Counted from the stretch's first letter, positions 23,219 to 35,164 are shown. The stretch: DNA of 64,000 bases from Adiantum capillus-veneris (GCA_014529385.2 CM043959.1:2695358-2759357); one strand, 5' to 3'. The notes: generated by a model not told the origin, from the letters alone. Made by a program: numbers and translations.

Positions 23219-23686
23219 TCAGGGCTTCTCATTGCCCTCAAGTAACATGGACGCACCTTCGTCGCTCTCATCATCATGATATGGCATGCTATTGTATATC
23301 CTCTCATATACTTCAGTAGACAACTTGTATTGTAAAATTTGACCTAGGGATCCTGCAATAGGCTCCATCGGGAAACGTATGGCCCTAACAAGATGCGAGT
23401 AGATCATTACCAGAGATGTGTGATCCAATAGCCGGTATGTATCAGATTTTCCTTCAACTTGGCCATAAAAAAAGCCTTCAACAACCTTCCCTCCTCTAAC
23501 AATTTTGTTATGACACTTATCCTTTTGTGCTTTCACCGTTTGGTACAACACTTGTGTGCATTTGATAATGTAGAAGTCTTCGTTTGCCTCAACTGCTTTT
23601 ACTGCAAAATTATCCCCTATGGACAACATGCCACTTAACATTTCAGGGCATCCTTCATATAGTGGCAGGTTGGACACTTGGCTCAT
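23219..23686 (-). pseudogene. D gene B C-terminal block (proximal duplicate, frameshifted)
   Basis: It encodes the same MSQVSNLPLYEGCPEML to SMLLEGNEKP block as 22,641-23,210. Relative to the upstream frame (KYVCIKPLLESGDTIRDDES, about 23,720-23,770) a deletion of about 11 bp in the acidic region shifts the frame, so upstream translation ends soon after. Confidence 0.6.
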
Positions 23687-23749
23687 CTAAATCGATGTTG
23701 AATCTCTCGTCGTCATCTGATTCGTCATCCCTAATTGTATCCCCGGACT

Positions 23750-24669
23750 CTAGCAATGGTTTGATGCAAACATATTTCCATTCTTCAATGTGCATTCTGT
23801 TCCTGCATCTTCTCCACAACCCACGCATACACGGATCACAAAAGCATGAAAGTGATCGAAAGCGTATGGCGGTGCGGTTGTCCTGTGAATAGCCATCAGC
23901 ACAATGAAATGAGCGGGAGCGAACGATGCGCTCTCAGTCCCATTGCAGATTGCGTTGCACTTGATTCGCGCCAATAAGACAAAATACTCTTTGAGTATTA
24001 CACCTCTGAGACTGTTCTCTTGGCTGAAAAGTTACTTTCAAAAAGTTGACAACATCGGCTGCACACTTCATACACCAGCCATCTGGTTTCAATTCCTTAT
24101 GCGTCAAAGTTCTCTTGATGACTGCCCCTGCCCCATCATGTTCACCTTTTCCATGGCCGGATGCAGAGAAGTTATGCATCATGTGCAAGCCTGTCATTTG
24201 ATAGTACCTGGCCACAAAATAGTAAGGTCTACGGGCCTTGAATTGTGAAGCAGCACCCTCTGACCAAACCCAATGTTGTTGCAGAGAATGTCCCCGTTCT
24301 TTCAGCCACTTGTCATGCAGCAAGAAACAATGTTGTACAAACAATGTGTCATGCTGCTTGTCATCCGATATGTAGAAGTGTAGCGTCTTATGTGTACCAC
24401 CTGCTGCATTTCTTAAATAAGTGATGTGCACAAGTATTGTGACTTGGGTAGACCACCAATGCATTGACTGAATTTCATTCTGAACTTTAAAGGAATAATT
24501 CTCCGCAAAGTCAATACTAGATACTACAACGTTGCTAGGAAAATGTTGCAAACAGTCCTTGAATTGTTGGGCTGGCCAGCGGAAGACAAAGTTGTGCCTG
24601 ATGAAGCCTATCAGATGGGCTGAAAATAGGCTAAGAAAAGTCCCACTTTTCATCCGTTGCACAATCAAG
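23750..24669 (-). pseudogene. D gene B catalytic region (RNase H/DDE-like), 3' of copia insertion
   Basis: Read downward from 24,669. Motifs: SSIDFAENY (Asp codon 24,510-24,512), EIQSMHWWSTQVTILVHITY, FYISDDKQHD, VWSEGAASQFK (about 24,258), and SGHGKGEHDGAGAVIKR (Asp at about 24,135). The spacing of acidic residues in D-FAENY, S[ED]GAASQ and HGKG..DGAGA fits an RNase H-fold transposase. I recall this motif set from multi-copy uncharacterised proteins of animals and other eukaryotes, but cannot name the family. A single TGA at 23,934 ends the frame; the same frame then continues through SLSCFCDPCMRG and RRCRN..HIEEWKYVCIK, so the stop looks like one CGA-to-TGA change. Copia C1 interrupts the exon at its 5' side. 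Confidence 0.65.
24665..24669. repeat. Target-site duplication of C1, left copy
   Basis: TCAAG, repeated at 30,229-30,233. Removing C1 plus one copy restores the gene B frame without error. Confidence 0.92.
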
Positions 24670-24890
24670 TGTTGGGATTAAAGCCCAAGTGGCCTCTTAT
24701 GCGGATATGGCCGGCCGCCCGCCTAACTCACTTACCTCTAACTCTTTGTATATACTAACATATTCTTTGTGAATACTAAGGAATTGGGAGATAACCCTTC
24801 TGACAGATCTCTGCGTACTGTGTACTGTGTAAGCTCACTGTGTGTGTGTGTGAGAGAGAGAGTCGACCCACGCTCCGCTCCGCGACTTCA
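24670..24890 (+). repeat. C1 5' LTR
   Basis: Runs from TGTTGGGATTAAAGCCC to CCGCGACTTCA. A TATATA box is at 24,749-24,754, and a (TG)n(AG)n patch lies near the end. Confidence 0.95.
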
Positions 24891-24892
24891 AT

Positions 24893-24905
24893 TGGTATTA
24901 GAGCC
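24893..24905 (+). other. C1 primer-binding site (tRNA-iMet)
   Basis: TGGTATTAGAGCC lies two bases after the 5' LTR. It differs from the perfect complement TGGTATCAGAGC at one base. Confidence 0.88.
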
Positions 24906-25948
24906 TTGGTTCAGTGCGGATTTGCGCAATCGCGCGCGCGCGCACTTTTCTGGCAGATTCTGGATCCGGAGTTCGAAAATTCACACTCGGCGTTCCGGGA
25001 GCGTTTCCACTAGGCGACCTGGGGTTTTACCCCCCTTTCGAAGCCGTTTATGCCCTCAGAATTTCGTTCTGAGCACTACAGCAGAAGATAGATTTCAGCC
25101 GCAAAGAAATCCGTCTTGTGTAGATTGGCAAGCAGGAGGTGGTCGACATCAATATCGACATCGACATACATCACTTATTCATCTTCAGAGCATCATCTAT
25201 AGACCAGGTACACATATATATCATCAGATATATATATTGCAGTCTGCATTGCTACTTCTTGTGCTTGCCAGGTTCCAGGGGAGGTGTGGCCATACGACGG
25301 CTTGACACCACTGGCATGTATTGCAGATTGATGTACTGTGATTGTGGGTCTGCTAGTTGTGAGTCACGCTAGCAGACAGACCGCCGCAGCGGTCATAGGA
25401 CAGTGATTGGTCTATTATAGGATGTATGCTAGTTCTAGGCAGTTTGCTGAGCCATCTGAGAGGGTCGTGTGTGAGGTTTTTTGAAGCCAAGCACTGGGGG
25501 CTGGGTTACCCAGTGTGAGGTGGATTAGGTTGCTGGAGTTCCCCTCTACACGCATCCACTTCGGCGACTTTTATCCCTTAGGATGTATGACTTTGTGTAG
25601 ACACTGGATTGCATCTTATGCGTCAGGCCGTTGAGGCATTGTTCAGGGTTCAGTCTTGAGACAGATACAGGTTCTGTCATCGCCCAGAGAGGAGACAGTG
25701 TATGCTTACAGGACAGCATATTACATGGATTTTTTAGATTTGTCATTGGTCAGCTATTTATGATTGTTTCTTGAGCTATCTTTTGGTTCCCAGAGCTCAG
25801 TTTACAGGGGAGACTCTGTCAAAAATTTTCAAAAATACTGACAGTTCCTGAGGAGAGGTGTTCAGCTTGTTGATTATAGCTTGTTTACTGTGTACAGAGG
25901 CCAGTTTACAGGGGAAACTCTGCCGGATTTTTCTCAGGAGTAAACAGT
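24906..25948 (+). other. C1 leader
   Basis: About 1 kb of untranslated leader between PBS and ORF; nothing else recognised. Short ORFs here are not conserved retroelement proteins. Confidence 0.7.
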
Positions 25949-28900
25949 TTGGCAGATATGGCATCTTCTCAAAGTGAGATTCTTTACAACATAAAGAAGC
26001 TGGATGGCACAAACTTTCCATTCTGGAAGAAGCAGATTTGGCAGGTTTTGGTGCAGAAAAAACAAGTGAAGCCACTGAAGCTCAAAGGGGAGAGACCAGA
26101 AGGTATGGCTGAAGATGAGTGGGAAGAGCTTGACGAGTTAGCTTGTTCCACAATCATGCTGACACTGGCAGAAAATGTTTACTTCAACGTAGCAGAAGAG
26201 ACTATAGCATATGGCGTATGGCAAAAGCTATGTGATATGTACGAGAAACAAAGTGCTGCTTCTCAGATTTACTGGCTCAAGAAATTGGTGGATTTGAAGA
26301 TGAAGGAAGGGACAGCCATGTCAAATCATCTGAATGAATTTCACTCAATTTTCAGCCAGTTAACAGCACAAGAGATAGTCTTTCCAGATTCAGTGAAGGC
26401 TATGTTTCTCTTAATCACTTTGCCAGACAGTTGGGATACTTTTCGTACAGCGTTAAGTAATTCTGTCGCGCCAGAAGGTCTTACAAGTGCCAATGTAGAA
26501 GGCAGCTTGCTCACAGAGGAAGTGAACAGGAAGAACATTGACAAAGGCAAAGGCAATAGTGCTTTGGTCGTTCGAGGGAGACAACAGTTTAAAGAGAAGA
26601 AGGGTAAGAAGGCACAAAACCGAAGTAAGTCTCGTGATTCGAAGTCAAAGGATGACATAGAATGCTACCATTGTGGCAAGAAGGGTCACATGAAGCGAGA
26701 CTGTATGAAGTGGAAACAAGAAAAAGGCAAAACAAAGAGTTTTGAGCAAGATGAAAAGAAGAGTTCAGTGAAGATTGAAGAGGTGAATGTCACAGGATCT
26801 GGTTCAGACAGTGATTCTGGTATAGCAGCTGGTGACATCTTCCTTACAAGCAATCTTGATTCTGTTTTCTTGACTGCAGAGGATGGACATGCTATGAGTG
26901 ATTGGATTATCGACTCAGGGGCATCTTTACATGTTTCTCCGCACAAAGAGTGGTTTACATCATATGTGGCTACTAAAGATTATGTCAGACTTGGCAATGA
27001 GCAGGTTTGCGACATACTTGGAGTGGGAGATGTGCAGTTGAAGTTTCAGAATGGCTCTTCTTTATGGCTCAAGAATGTCAGACATGTTCCAGCAATCCGA
27101 AAGAGCTTGATTAGTACAGGGAAGTTGGATGATGCGGGTTATGTGACAGTTTTTGGGCACAGCGCTTGGAAGATCTCCAAAGGTTCGATGACTGTAGCAC
27201 ATGGCAGCAAGTCAGGAACTCTGTACACTTTACATGTTTCAGAGGTTAAAAACCATGTAATTAATGTGATTGAGCAGCCAAGTGTGTCACTGTGGCATCG
27301 TAGGTTGGGACATATGTCAAAAAGAGGAATGGAAATACTTTCTCATTATGGTTATTTTCCTGGCTTTTCATTTCAAGATTTCGAGTTTTGTGAGCATTGT
27401 GTTTATGGTAAGCAAACACAGGAACCGCACAGATCAAAGAGGAATCGTAGGGAAGAACGGTTAGCTCTTGTACACAGTGACCTATGCGGACCAATGCCTA
27501 GTTTGTCACTAGGGGGAGCAGCGTACTTTTGTACATTCATAGATGACTATTCTCGCAAAGTATGGGTTTACTTCTTGAAGCACAAGGATGAGGTGCTCAA
27601 GGTCTTTAAGACATTCTTGCAGCTGGTGGAGAATCAGAGTGGTCAGAAGCTGAAGTGCTTGAGAACTGACAATGGTGGAGAGTACGTTTCCAAAGCTTTT
27701 CAAGACTTTTGTGAAGCAAAAGGGATTAAGCGGGAACTTACTGCACCATATAATCCTTCACAGAATGGGGTTGCAGAACGTATGAATAGGACCATACAAG
27801 AGAAGGTCAGAAGCATGTTGTCAAATGCTGAGTTGCCTGATGGATTTTGGGCGGAAGCAGTGGCTACAGCAGTCCATTTGATCAACAGGTCTCCTAGTAG
27901 GGTTCTGGATAAGAGTGCAGTGGCCGAGATGCTATGGACAGGCAAGGCACCTTCGTATAAGCATCTCAGAGTCTTTGGTTGTGAAGCTTATAGCCATATT
28001 CCTAAGGAGTTCAGAAATAAGTTAGAACCAAAGAGCAAGAAGTGTATATTTCTTGGCTACGGAGAATCGGGCGAGATGGGTTACCGGCTTTGGGATCCTG
28101 AGTCCAGAAAGCTTATTCGTAGCAATGATGTGCATTTCAATGAAGCCAAGTTTCACGCTAAGCCAGAGAAGATAGAGGAGATCAGAAGAGTTGTCTTCAG
28201 GGAAGATGGACCTAGTGCTAGCACATCAAGACAGCATGGTCAGGCTCAGGAACAGCCTATAGTGGCTAGAGAGGCAGAATCAGTTGTGGTGAGACGTTCT
28301 GAGCGTGTCTCCAAACCACCTGATCGTTATGTGCCATCTCTAAATTATGTCATGCTCACAGATTGCGGAGAACCATCTTGTTACAAGGAAGCATTACAAG
28401 TGGTTGACTCGAAAAAATGGCAGTTGGCCATGCAGTCAGAGATGACAGCTCTGCATAAAAACCAGACATGGAAGTTGGTTAAATTACCACAGGGCAAAAA
28501 GGCTCTACCTTGTAAATGGGTTTACAGGTATAAGATCACCGCTCATGATAGTCAGCCAAAGTACAAAGCAAGGCTTGTTGCCAAGGGCTTTAAGCAAGAA
28601 CAAGGCATTGACTTTGACGAAGTCTTCTCTCTAGTGGTCAAGATGACTACATTGAGATGCTTTCTTGCATTGGTTGCTATATTGGATTTGGTGTTGCACC
28701 AAATGGATGTCAAGACAGCGTTCTTGCATGGTGATTTAGATGTGGAAATTTACATGCAGCAGCCAGAAGGGTTTGTTGAGAAAGGCATGGAACATTTGGT
28801 ATGCCAGTTGTTAAAGAGTCTTTATGGCTTAAAACAATCACCGAGGGCATGGTACCATAAGTTCCACCAGTTTATGCTTTCTCAAGGCTACAAACGTAGT

Positions 28901-29923
28901 GAGTTCGATCACTGTCTATATACAAAGAAGGCTAAGGATGGCAGTTGGCTGATCCTTATTTTGTATGTGGATGACATGTTGATTGCTGGCAAACACTTGG
29001 AAGAAATTTCAGCTTTGAAGTCAAAGATGGCAAAATCGTTTGACATGAAAGACATGGGTGAGGCAAGTCATATACTTGGTATGCGCATTGAGAGAGATAG
29101 ATCAAAGAAGTTGATTTGGTTATCTCAAACAGAGTATATTGACAAGGTTTTGCAACGTTTCAATATGGAGAAGGGAAAGGCATTGAGTGTTCCATTGCCA
29201 CCATATGTGAAACTTAGCAAACAAGATTGTCCTGTGTCTGAGGAAGAAAAGGCTGAAATGGATAAGATTCCATATGCATCTGCAGTGGGTAGTTTGATGT
29301 ATGCAATGATTGCTACACGTCCGGATATTGCATTTGCAGTGGGAGTGGTTAGCAGATATATGTCAAATCCCGGCAAGAAACATTGGGAGGTAGTGAAAGG
29401 TATCATGAGATACTTAAAACATACAAAGAGTATGCGCATATGCTATGGTAGTGAGGATTTGAGTGTCAGAGGATACACTGACTCAGATTATGCAGGAGAC
29501 TTGGATAAGAGGAGATCTACATCAGGCTATGTCTTTACATTGGCTGGAGGTGCCATATCATGGCGATCTCGATTACAAGATTGTGTTACGCAGTCTACTA
29601 CAGAAGCTGAGTATGTTGCAGCAAATGAGGCATGCAAAGAAGCTATTTGGCTTGGTAGATTGGTTGCAGACTTGGGAATCAATGCAGATATGCCAGAGTT
29701 ATATTGTGATAGTCAAAGTGCTATACAATTGGCAAAGAATCCAGTGTTCCATTCAAAGACTAAGCATATTGATGTGAAGTATCACTTCATTAGGGAAGTA
29801 CTTGAAGACAAGCAGATACAACTGCTGAAGATCCACACCAAGGACAATCCTGCTGATCTACTCACAAAGGGACTTCCAGGAGAGGGCTTTGTGCATTGTC
29901 GTGAGTTATTGGGCATTGGATAG
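25949..29923 (+). CDS. C1 copia Gag-Pol polyprotein, intact
   Basis: ATG at 25,949, TAG at 29,921, 1,324 residues, the usual copia length. Domains in order: Gag (UBN2 type, about residues 10-200, LDGTNFPFWKKQIWQVL), CCHC knuckle CYHCGKKGHMKRDC (about 239), aspartic protease DSGAS (322), integrase zinc finger (LWHRRLGHMSKRGM to CEHCVYGK, about 450-490), integrase core (HSDLCGP, DNGGEY, NGVAERMNR), RT (TFLHGDLDVEIYMQQPEGF-type motif, YVDD at about 1,006-1,009) and RNase H (YTDSDYAGDLDKRRSTSGY, STTEAEYVAANEA). All catalytic motifs are present. The motifs resemble the Tork/Tnt1-like branch, a tentative placement. It makes capsid protein, protease, integrase and RT for retrotransposition. Confidence 0.96.
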   Translation: MADMASSQSEILYNIKKLDGTNFPFWKKQIWQVLVQKKQVKPLKLKGERPEGMAEDEWEELDELACSTIMLTLAENVYFNVAEETIAYGVWQKLCDMYEKQSAASQIYWLKKLVDLKMKEGTAMSNHLNEFHSIFSQLTAQEIVFPDSVKAMFLLITLPDSWDTFRTALSNSVAPEGLTSANVEGSLLTEEVNRKNIDKGKGNSALVVRGRQQFKEKKGKKAQNRSKSRDSKSKDDIECYHCGKKGHMKRDCMKWKQEKGKTKSFEQDEKKSSVKIEEVNVTGSGSDSDSGIAAGDIFLTSNLDSVFLTAEDGHAMSDWIIDSGASLHVSPHKEWFTSYVATKDYVRLGNEQVCDILGVGDVQLKFQNGSSLWLKNVRHVPAIRKSLISTGKLDDAGYVTVFGHSAWKISKGSMTVAHGSKSGTLYTLHVSEVKNHVINVIEQPSVSLWHRRLGHMSKRGMEILSHYGYFPGFSFQDFEFCEHCVYGKQTQEPHRSKRNRREERLALVHSDLCGPMPSLSLGGAAYFCTFIDDYSRKVWVYFLKHKDEVLKVFKTFLQLVENQSGQKLKCLRTDNGGEYVSKAFQDFCEAKGIKRELTAPYNPSQNGVAERMNRTIQEKVRSMLSNAELPDGFWAEAVATAVHLINRSPSRVLDKSAVAEMLWTGKAPSYKHLRVFGCEAYSHIPKEFRNKLEPKSKKCIFLGYGESGEMGYRLWDPESRKLIRSNDVHFNEAKFHAKPEKIEEIRRVVFREDGPSASTSRQHGQAQEQPIVAREAESVVVRRSERVSKPPDRYVPSLNYVMLTDCGEPSCYKEALQVVDSKKWQLAMQSEMTALHKNQTWKLVKLPQGKKALPCKWVYRYKITAHDSQPKYKARLVAKGFKQEQGIDFDEVFSLVVKMTTLRCFLALVAILDLVLHQMDVKTAFLHGDLDVEIYMQQPEGFVEKGMEHLVCQLLKSLYGLKQSPRAWYHKFHQFMLSQGYKRSEFDHCLYTKKAKDGSWLILILYVDDMLIAGKHLEEISALKSKMAKSFDMKDMGEASHILGMRIERDRSKKLIWLSQTEYIDKVLQRFNMEKGKALSVPLPPYVKLSKQDCPVSEEEKAEMDKIPYASAVGSLMYAMIATRPDIAFAVGVVSRYMSNPGKKHWEVVKGIMRYLKHTKSMRICYGSEDLSVRGYTDSDYAGDLDKRRSTSGYVFTLAGGAISWRSRLQDCVTQSTTEAEYVAANEACKEAIWLGRLVADLGINADMPELYCDSQSAIQLAKNPVFHSKTKHIDVKYHFIREVLEDKQIQLLKIHTKDNPADLLTKGLPGEGFVHCRELLGIG

Positions 29924-29996
29924 ATGGCAGCCATGTAAATCTTTGTACATTTATGTTCATAGATTTACAGTTACTTAAAGTGCCACATTGGACTTT

Positions 29997-30007
29997 AAGT
30001 GGGAGGT
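29997..30007 (+). other. C1 polypurine tract
   Basis: AAGTGGGAGG lies immediately before the 3' LTR start TGTTGGG. Confidence 0.8.
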
Positions 30008-30228
30008 TGTTGGGATTAAAGCCCAAGTGGCCTCTTATGCGGATATGGCCGGCCGCCCGCCTAACTCACTTACCTCTAACTCTTTGTATATACTAACATA
30101 TTCTTTGTGAATACTAAGGAATTGGGAGATAACCCTTCTAACAGATCTCTGCGTACTGTGTACTGTGTAAGCTCACTGTGTGTGTGTGTGAGAGAGAGAG
30201 TCGACCCACGCTCCGCTCCGCGACTTCA
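30008..30228 (+). repeat. C1 3' LTR
   Basis: 221 bp, one substitution relative to the 5' LTR. It is followed by TSD TCAAG. Confidence 0.95.
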
Positions 30229-30733
30229 TCAAGTCCTTTCTCTTCTTCTCACTCCCACCTTTGTGAACCTGTCCTATTCCAACCTCCATGAAAACCTTCA
30301 CAGACACCTCCTTCCTATCCTCTGCTATCTCATTGGGACAAAATGTCAACCTCCGTACTCCACATTGTGAGCAGTCCCCCATCAAGCATTTCTTTGCATG
30401 GTATTCACAATTTGGAGGCTTTGGGCACATGATGGATTCCCACATAACGGTGCTGTGCTGACACACTGCTTGGTTTGCAAAACACGTTCCTCTCTCATCA
30501 CCTCTGCAACAAACGGAGCAAGTGCAAAGGTGACCTTTCCCGTGGTGCCCGAAATTGTTCTGCCGCATTTGATTAAGGGCCTCTTTGAAATAGAGCATCT
30601 GCACATGAACCACACAGCAGCAAGTATTTCTGTCCTTCAACTTCCGTACAAAGTATGGCTTCAATGCCTCGAAGCATCTAAGAGACACTACCACTGTTGC
30701 GTGAGCCTTCTTGAACCTTTGGTATAGCTCAAC
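30229..30733 (-). CDS. D gene B cysteine-rich exon part, 5' of copia insertion
   Basis: The exon starts after the acceptor TTTTTGTGCCATAG at 30,734. It encodes VELYQRFKKAHATVVVSLRC, NTCCCVVHVQMLYFKEAL (a Cys/His cluster), CPKPPNCEYHAKKC, MGDCSQCGVRRLTFCPNE and EKKRKDL. Paired cysteines suggest zinc binding. The frame then enters the C1 TSD and, once C1 is removed, joins 24,664 in phase, giving about 411 open codons from 30,733 to 23,934. The upstream exon (33,737 onward) ends in phase 0 at CAG/GTACC, so the intron 30,734-33,736 joins in frame. Confidence 0.65.
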
Positions 30734-30837
30734 CTATGGCACAAAAACAAAACGATTTAGAAAATAACCAACATCATGGTACTGGTAAAATTTCACTACT
30801 GCAGTAGTGCCAAAACTGGCTTTTGACAGTTCCAAAT

Positions 30838-30960
30838 ATGGTACTATAATAGTGGACAGACGTGCACCCAAGTTCAACAGTACCCAAAAGGACCAAATTT
30901 GGTACTGTAATAGTGGACAGACGTGCACCCAAGTTCAACAGTACCAAAAAGTTTCAAATA
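30838..30960. repeat. Two 65-bp units inside gene B intron
   Basis: GTACTATAATAGTGGACAGA..CGTGCACCCAAGTTC units like those at 22,160-22,450. Confidence 0.85.
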
Positions 30961-32215
30961 TGGTAGCATAGATTTGGTACTGTCGGTAGGCTTTGGTACT
31001 CTATAGATATTATTTGGTACTCTACATATAGGCTTTGGTACTATCAGAAGTGTGGGGTACCCTGTAAATATACTTTGGTCCTATAGTGGTAGGCTTTGGT
31101 ACTCTACAGATAGGATTTGGTACTCTTCAGAGAGGATTTGGTACTCTATAGATAGTCTTTGGTGGTATCCAATGAGTTTGGTACTCTACATATAGGCTTT
31201 GGTACTATCAGAAGTGTGGGGTACCCTGTAAATAGACTTTGGTCCTATAGTGGTAGGCTTTGGTACTCTACAGATAGGATCTGGTACTCTTCAGAGCGGA
31301 TTTGGTACTCTACAGATAGTCTTTGGTGGTATCCGATGAGTTTGGTACTCTGTAAATAGACTTTGGTTCTCTATACATAGGCATTGGTACTGGATAAATA
31401 GGTTTTGGTACTCTGTCGAGAGGATTTGAAACTCTATGGATAGGCTTTGGCACTCGATCACTAGGATTTTGTACTCAATATACCGGATTTGGTACTCTAC
31501 AAATCTGAGTTGGTACTCCATAGATAGGCTTGGTACTCGATATACCGGATTTGGTACCCTACATATGTGCTTTGGTACTTTATAGATAGCCTTTGGTACT
31601 CGATAGACAGTATTTGGTACTCTACATATAGGCTTTAGTACTATCAGAAGTGTGGGGTACCCTGTAAATAGACTTTGGTCCTATAGTGATAGGCTTTGGT
31701 ACTCTACATATAGGATTTGGTACTCTACAGAGAATATTTGGTACTCTATAGATAGTCTTTGGTGGTATCCGATGAGTTTGGTACTCTATAAATAGTTTTT
31801 GGTTCTCTATACATAGGCATTGGTACTGGATAAATAGGTATTGGTACTCTATTTAGAGGGTTTGAAACTCTATGGATAGGCTTTGGCACTCGATAGCTAG
31901 GATTTGGTACTCGATATACCGCTTTGGTACTCCATACATATGCTTTGCTACTAGATACACCGGATTTCGTACTCTACAGATGTGCTTTGGTACTCGATAG
32001 ACATGATTTGGTGCTCTACATTTAGGCTTTCGTACTATCAAAAGTGTGGGGTACCCTGTAAATAGATCCTGGTCCTATAGTGATAGGATTTGGTACTCTA
32101 CAGAGAGGCTTTGGTGGTATCTATTGAGTTTGGTACTCTGTAAATAGACTTTTGGTTCTCTATACATAGGCATTGGTACTGGATAATTAGGGTTTGGTAC
32201 TCTATAGAGAGGGTT
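30961..32215. repeat. TTTGGTACTCTACAGATAGG tandem array with higher-order structure
   Basis: Degenerate units of about 20 bp are grouped into longer repeats containing CTATCAGAAGTGTGGGGTAC (starts near 31,041, 31,206, 31,641 and 32,036) and TCTTTGGTGGTATCC. The array is split by the MITE and ends at about 33,640. It fills most of the 3.0-kb intron of gene B. Minus-strand ORFs here (QSLSIEYQ repeats) are array artefacts. Confidence 0.9.
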
Positions 32216-33562
32216 TTAACACTAGGTTGGTAACCTAACAGGACATAAAAGTGTCCTTTCAGGGTTTTGAAAAAAACCTCCAAAACCATAGTAGATCCAC
32301 TCATTTTGTAAAATCCTTTCATGAGGTTATAGTTCAAGGCCTACTTCACATGGAAAAAATAAGAAACTTGTAAAATTTCTCATCTTTTGGTCACACCAAG
32401 CCTCCAAAGTTGATGGACCAGTACATTTTCATCAAAACAGTCATTTCTTACGTTTTGTTGCATAAAAATAAGATTAGGGATTTTTGTAGGACTTGAGATA
32501 AATTCCCTAGTTAACTTCAATGGGTTGGTGATCAGAACATATGATTGCTTCTCACTCACTATTTTTTGTTTTGCCAAAAGAAATAGGTACAAAAAAGTTG
32601 AATTTTTACCATTCTGCAAACCTATCATCAAAGTTTCTATATCCACGCTCAATACAAATAATATATGCATGTTTTCTTAGTTCCCTATTGTCCTTTAAGT
32701 TCATAAGGAGCCATGGAGCATGTCAAAAGCATAATACATCTCTTACCAAGGGGAATCTTGGGGACAAAGATAAAGTACTAAATACAGCAACCATGAAAAA
32801 TATGGGTTCAACATTATGAGTTGTAGAATCCCATAGAAACTATTCGATATCTAGCCAAATTTGATCCTTATGACTAGATATGGTTACTACCTACAAAATG
32901 CATGTAGTTGTCACAAGAAACTAACAATATTGAAAAAGCTATACTTGATTTACTAGAATGTTTCATTTTCTTCTATAATTGAAAAAATCAACCATCGTTG
33001 TCTACTATGCAAAATAGGGTATTAGGTGCCCCAAAACTCAAGGAATATTAGCTTTATGTTACAATATGAGACATAGAAAATCAAAACTACATTTGGATAT
33101 CATGAAAGCCACCAAAAAAATCATAGAAGAGCTAAAATTGGCTAAAAAACAGGATTTGACAATTTTTGTAATTTGGTCATAACTTACAACTTTAACATTT
33201 ATTTCTCCCTAGAAGCATCAGGACATGTTGAGGACTACTAAAGATAGTTCTCTAGCATTATAGACCTCACAAAAATGAATTCGAGAGTGCTATAGTTGCA
33301 AAAAGTTGAAAAAAGCCAAAAACAGGACCCGTTTTTTCACACAGTTTAGGTTGTGAAATGTTGTGCAAGGACAAGGTTAAAGATGAAATTGATATTCCAA
33401 AAAAATGTCAAGTTTTTTTCAGCTCATGAGACAACTTTCTAGACAGATAGCACCTGAAAATCCATTTTGAAACTCTTGACATAATTCAAGGAAAATGGTC
33501 ACTTAACAGGACATAAAAGTGTCCTTGGACATAAAAGTGTCCCATTACCAACCTAGTGTTAA
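32216..33562. mobile_element. MITE copy 1, piggyBac-like (TTAA target)
   Basis: The element proper is 32,220-33,558 (1,339 bp), with TIR CACTAGGTTGGTAA at both ends and TTAA on each side. Subterminal GGACATAAAAGTGTCC is repeated near both ends. No ORF of note. The array unit at about 31,855 (GAGGGTTTGAAACTC) is a near-empty site for GAGGGTTTTAAACTC. A second copy is at 60,077-61,411. Confidence 0.88.
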
Positions 33563-33640
33563 ACTCTATGGATAGGCTTTGGCAGTTGATAGCTAGGATT
33601 TGGTACTTTATAGATATTCTTTGGTACTGTAAACACCCTC
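33563..33640. repeat. Remainder of the TTTGGTACT array
   Basis: Array units resume right after the MITE (ACTCTATGGATAGGC..) and fade by about 33,640. Confidence 0.8.
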
Positions 33641-33736
33641 TGCCGTATAGGAGACTACCAAATTTGGTACTGTCTGGACCAAATAAGCCTTAAGTAGCAC
33701 CAAACAAGATGTACAATTACTAGAAGTTGTTGGTAC

Positions 33737-34836
<1,100 letters not shown>

Positions 34837-35147
34837 ACAGCAGCTCGGTGGCTATGGAGGCGGCAAGGAAGGGGAGAAGGTTCAAACAGAGAGAGACACA
34901 CAGGGAGAGGGACGTGCGAGGGAGGGAGGGAGAGAGAGAGAGAGAGGTGCTGGAGTGAAAGCTCCCAACCGTAACTCCACCCGCCGGCCCCGCCATCACC
35001 CCCACCTCTTCTTAGGATTGCATGCTTCTAAAGTTAAAAAAACGTCCACTGAAAAAAGAAGTTTATTTGCCCTCCCCAATTCCAAAAAAATGCCCATGGT
35101 TTTTACACACAAGAACCACCAAGCATATGTTGTGTCAAGGACACTAC

Positions 35148-35164
35148 TTTTTGTACCACCAAAC
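35148..35164 (-). repeat. D right terminal inverted repeat
   Basis: Complement of 20,780-20,796; followed by CATG and CTTTG. Confidence 0.75.

Larger units (their letters stand above)
22629..23785 (-). repeat. 580-bp tandem duplication of gene B 3' exon
   Basis: Units 22,629-23,208 and 23,209 to about 23,785 are nearly identical and join head to tail at CAATTGTTCAATCAGGG. The duplication adds a second C-terminal coding block. The gene-proximal unit has lost part of the GAGGAGGAGGGTGG stretch and is frameshifted. Confidence 0.9.
24670..30228 (+). mobile_element. C1: complete, apparently intact Ty1/copia element
   Basis: Two 221-bp LTRs differ at a single base (G24,802 versus A30,140). There are perfect 5-bp TSDs, a PBS, a polypurine tract and an uninterrupted 1,324-codon gag-pol ORF. 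This is the youngest element in the window and looks capable of autonomous movement. It is nested in gene B of D. The length is typical of copia. Confidence 0.96.

Noticed and set aside
24769-25305. 178-codon ORF at the start of C1 (and 30,107-30,370)
   Set aside because: Starts inside the LTR and runs through the PBS; unrelated to copia proteins.
30961-32215. CRISPR-like array
   Set aside because: The units are degenerate tandem repeats without unique spacers of constant length, in plant transposon DNA.
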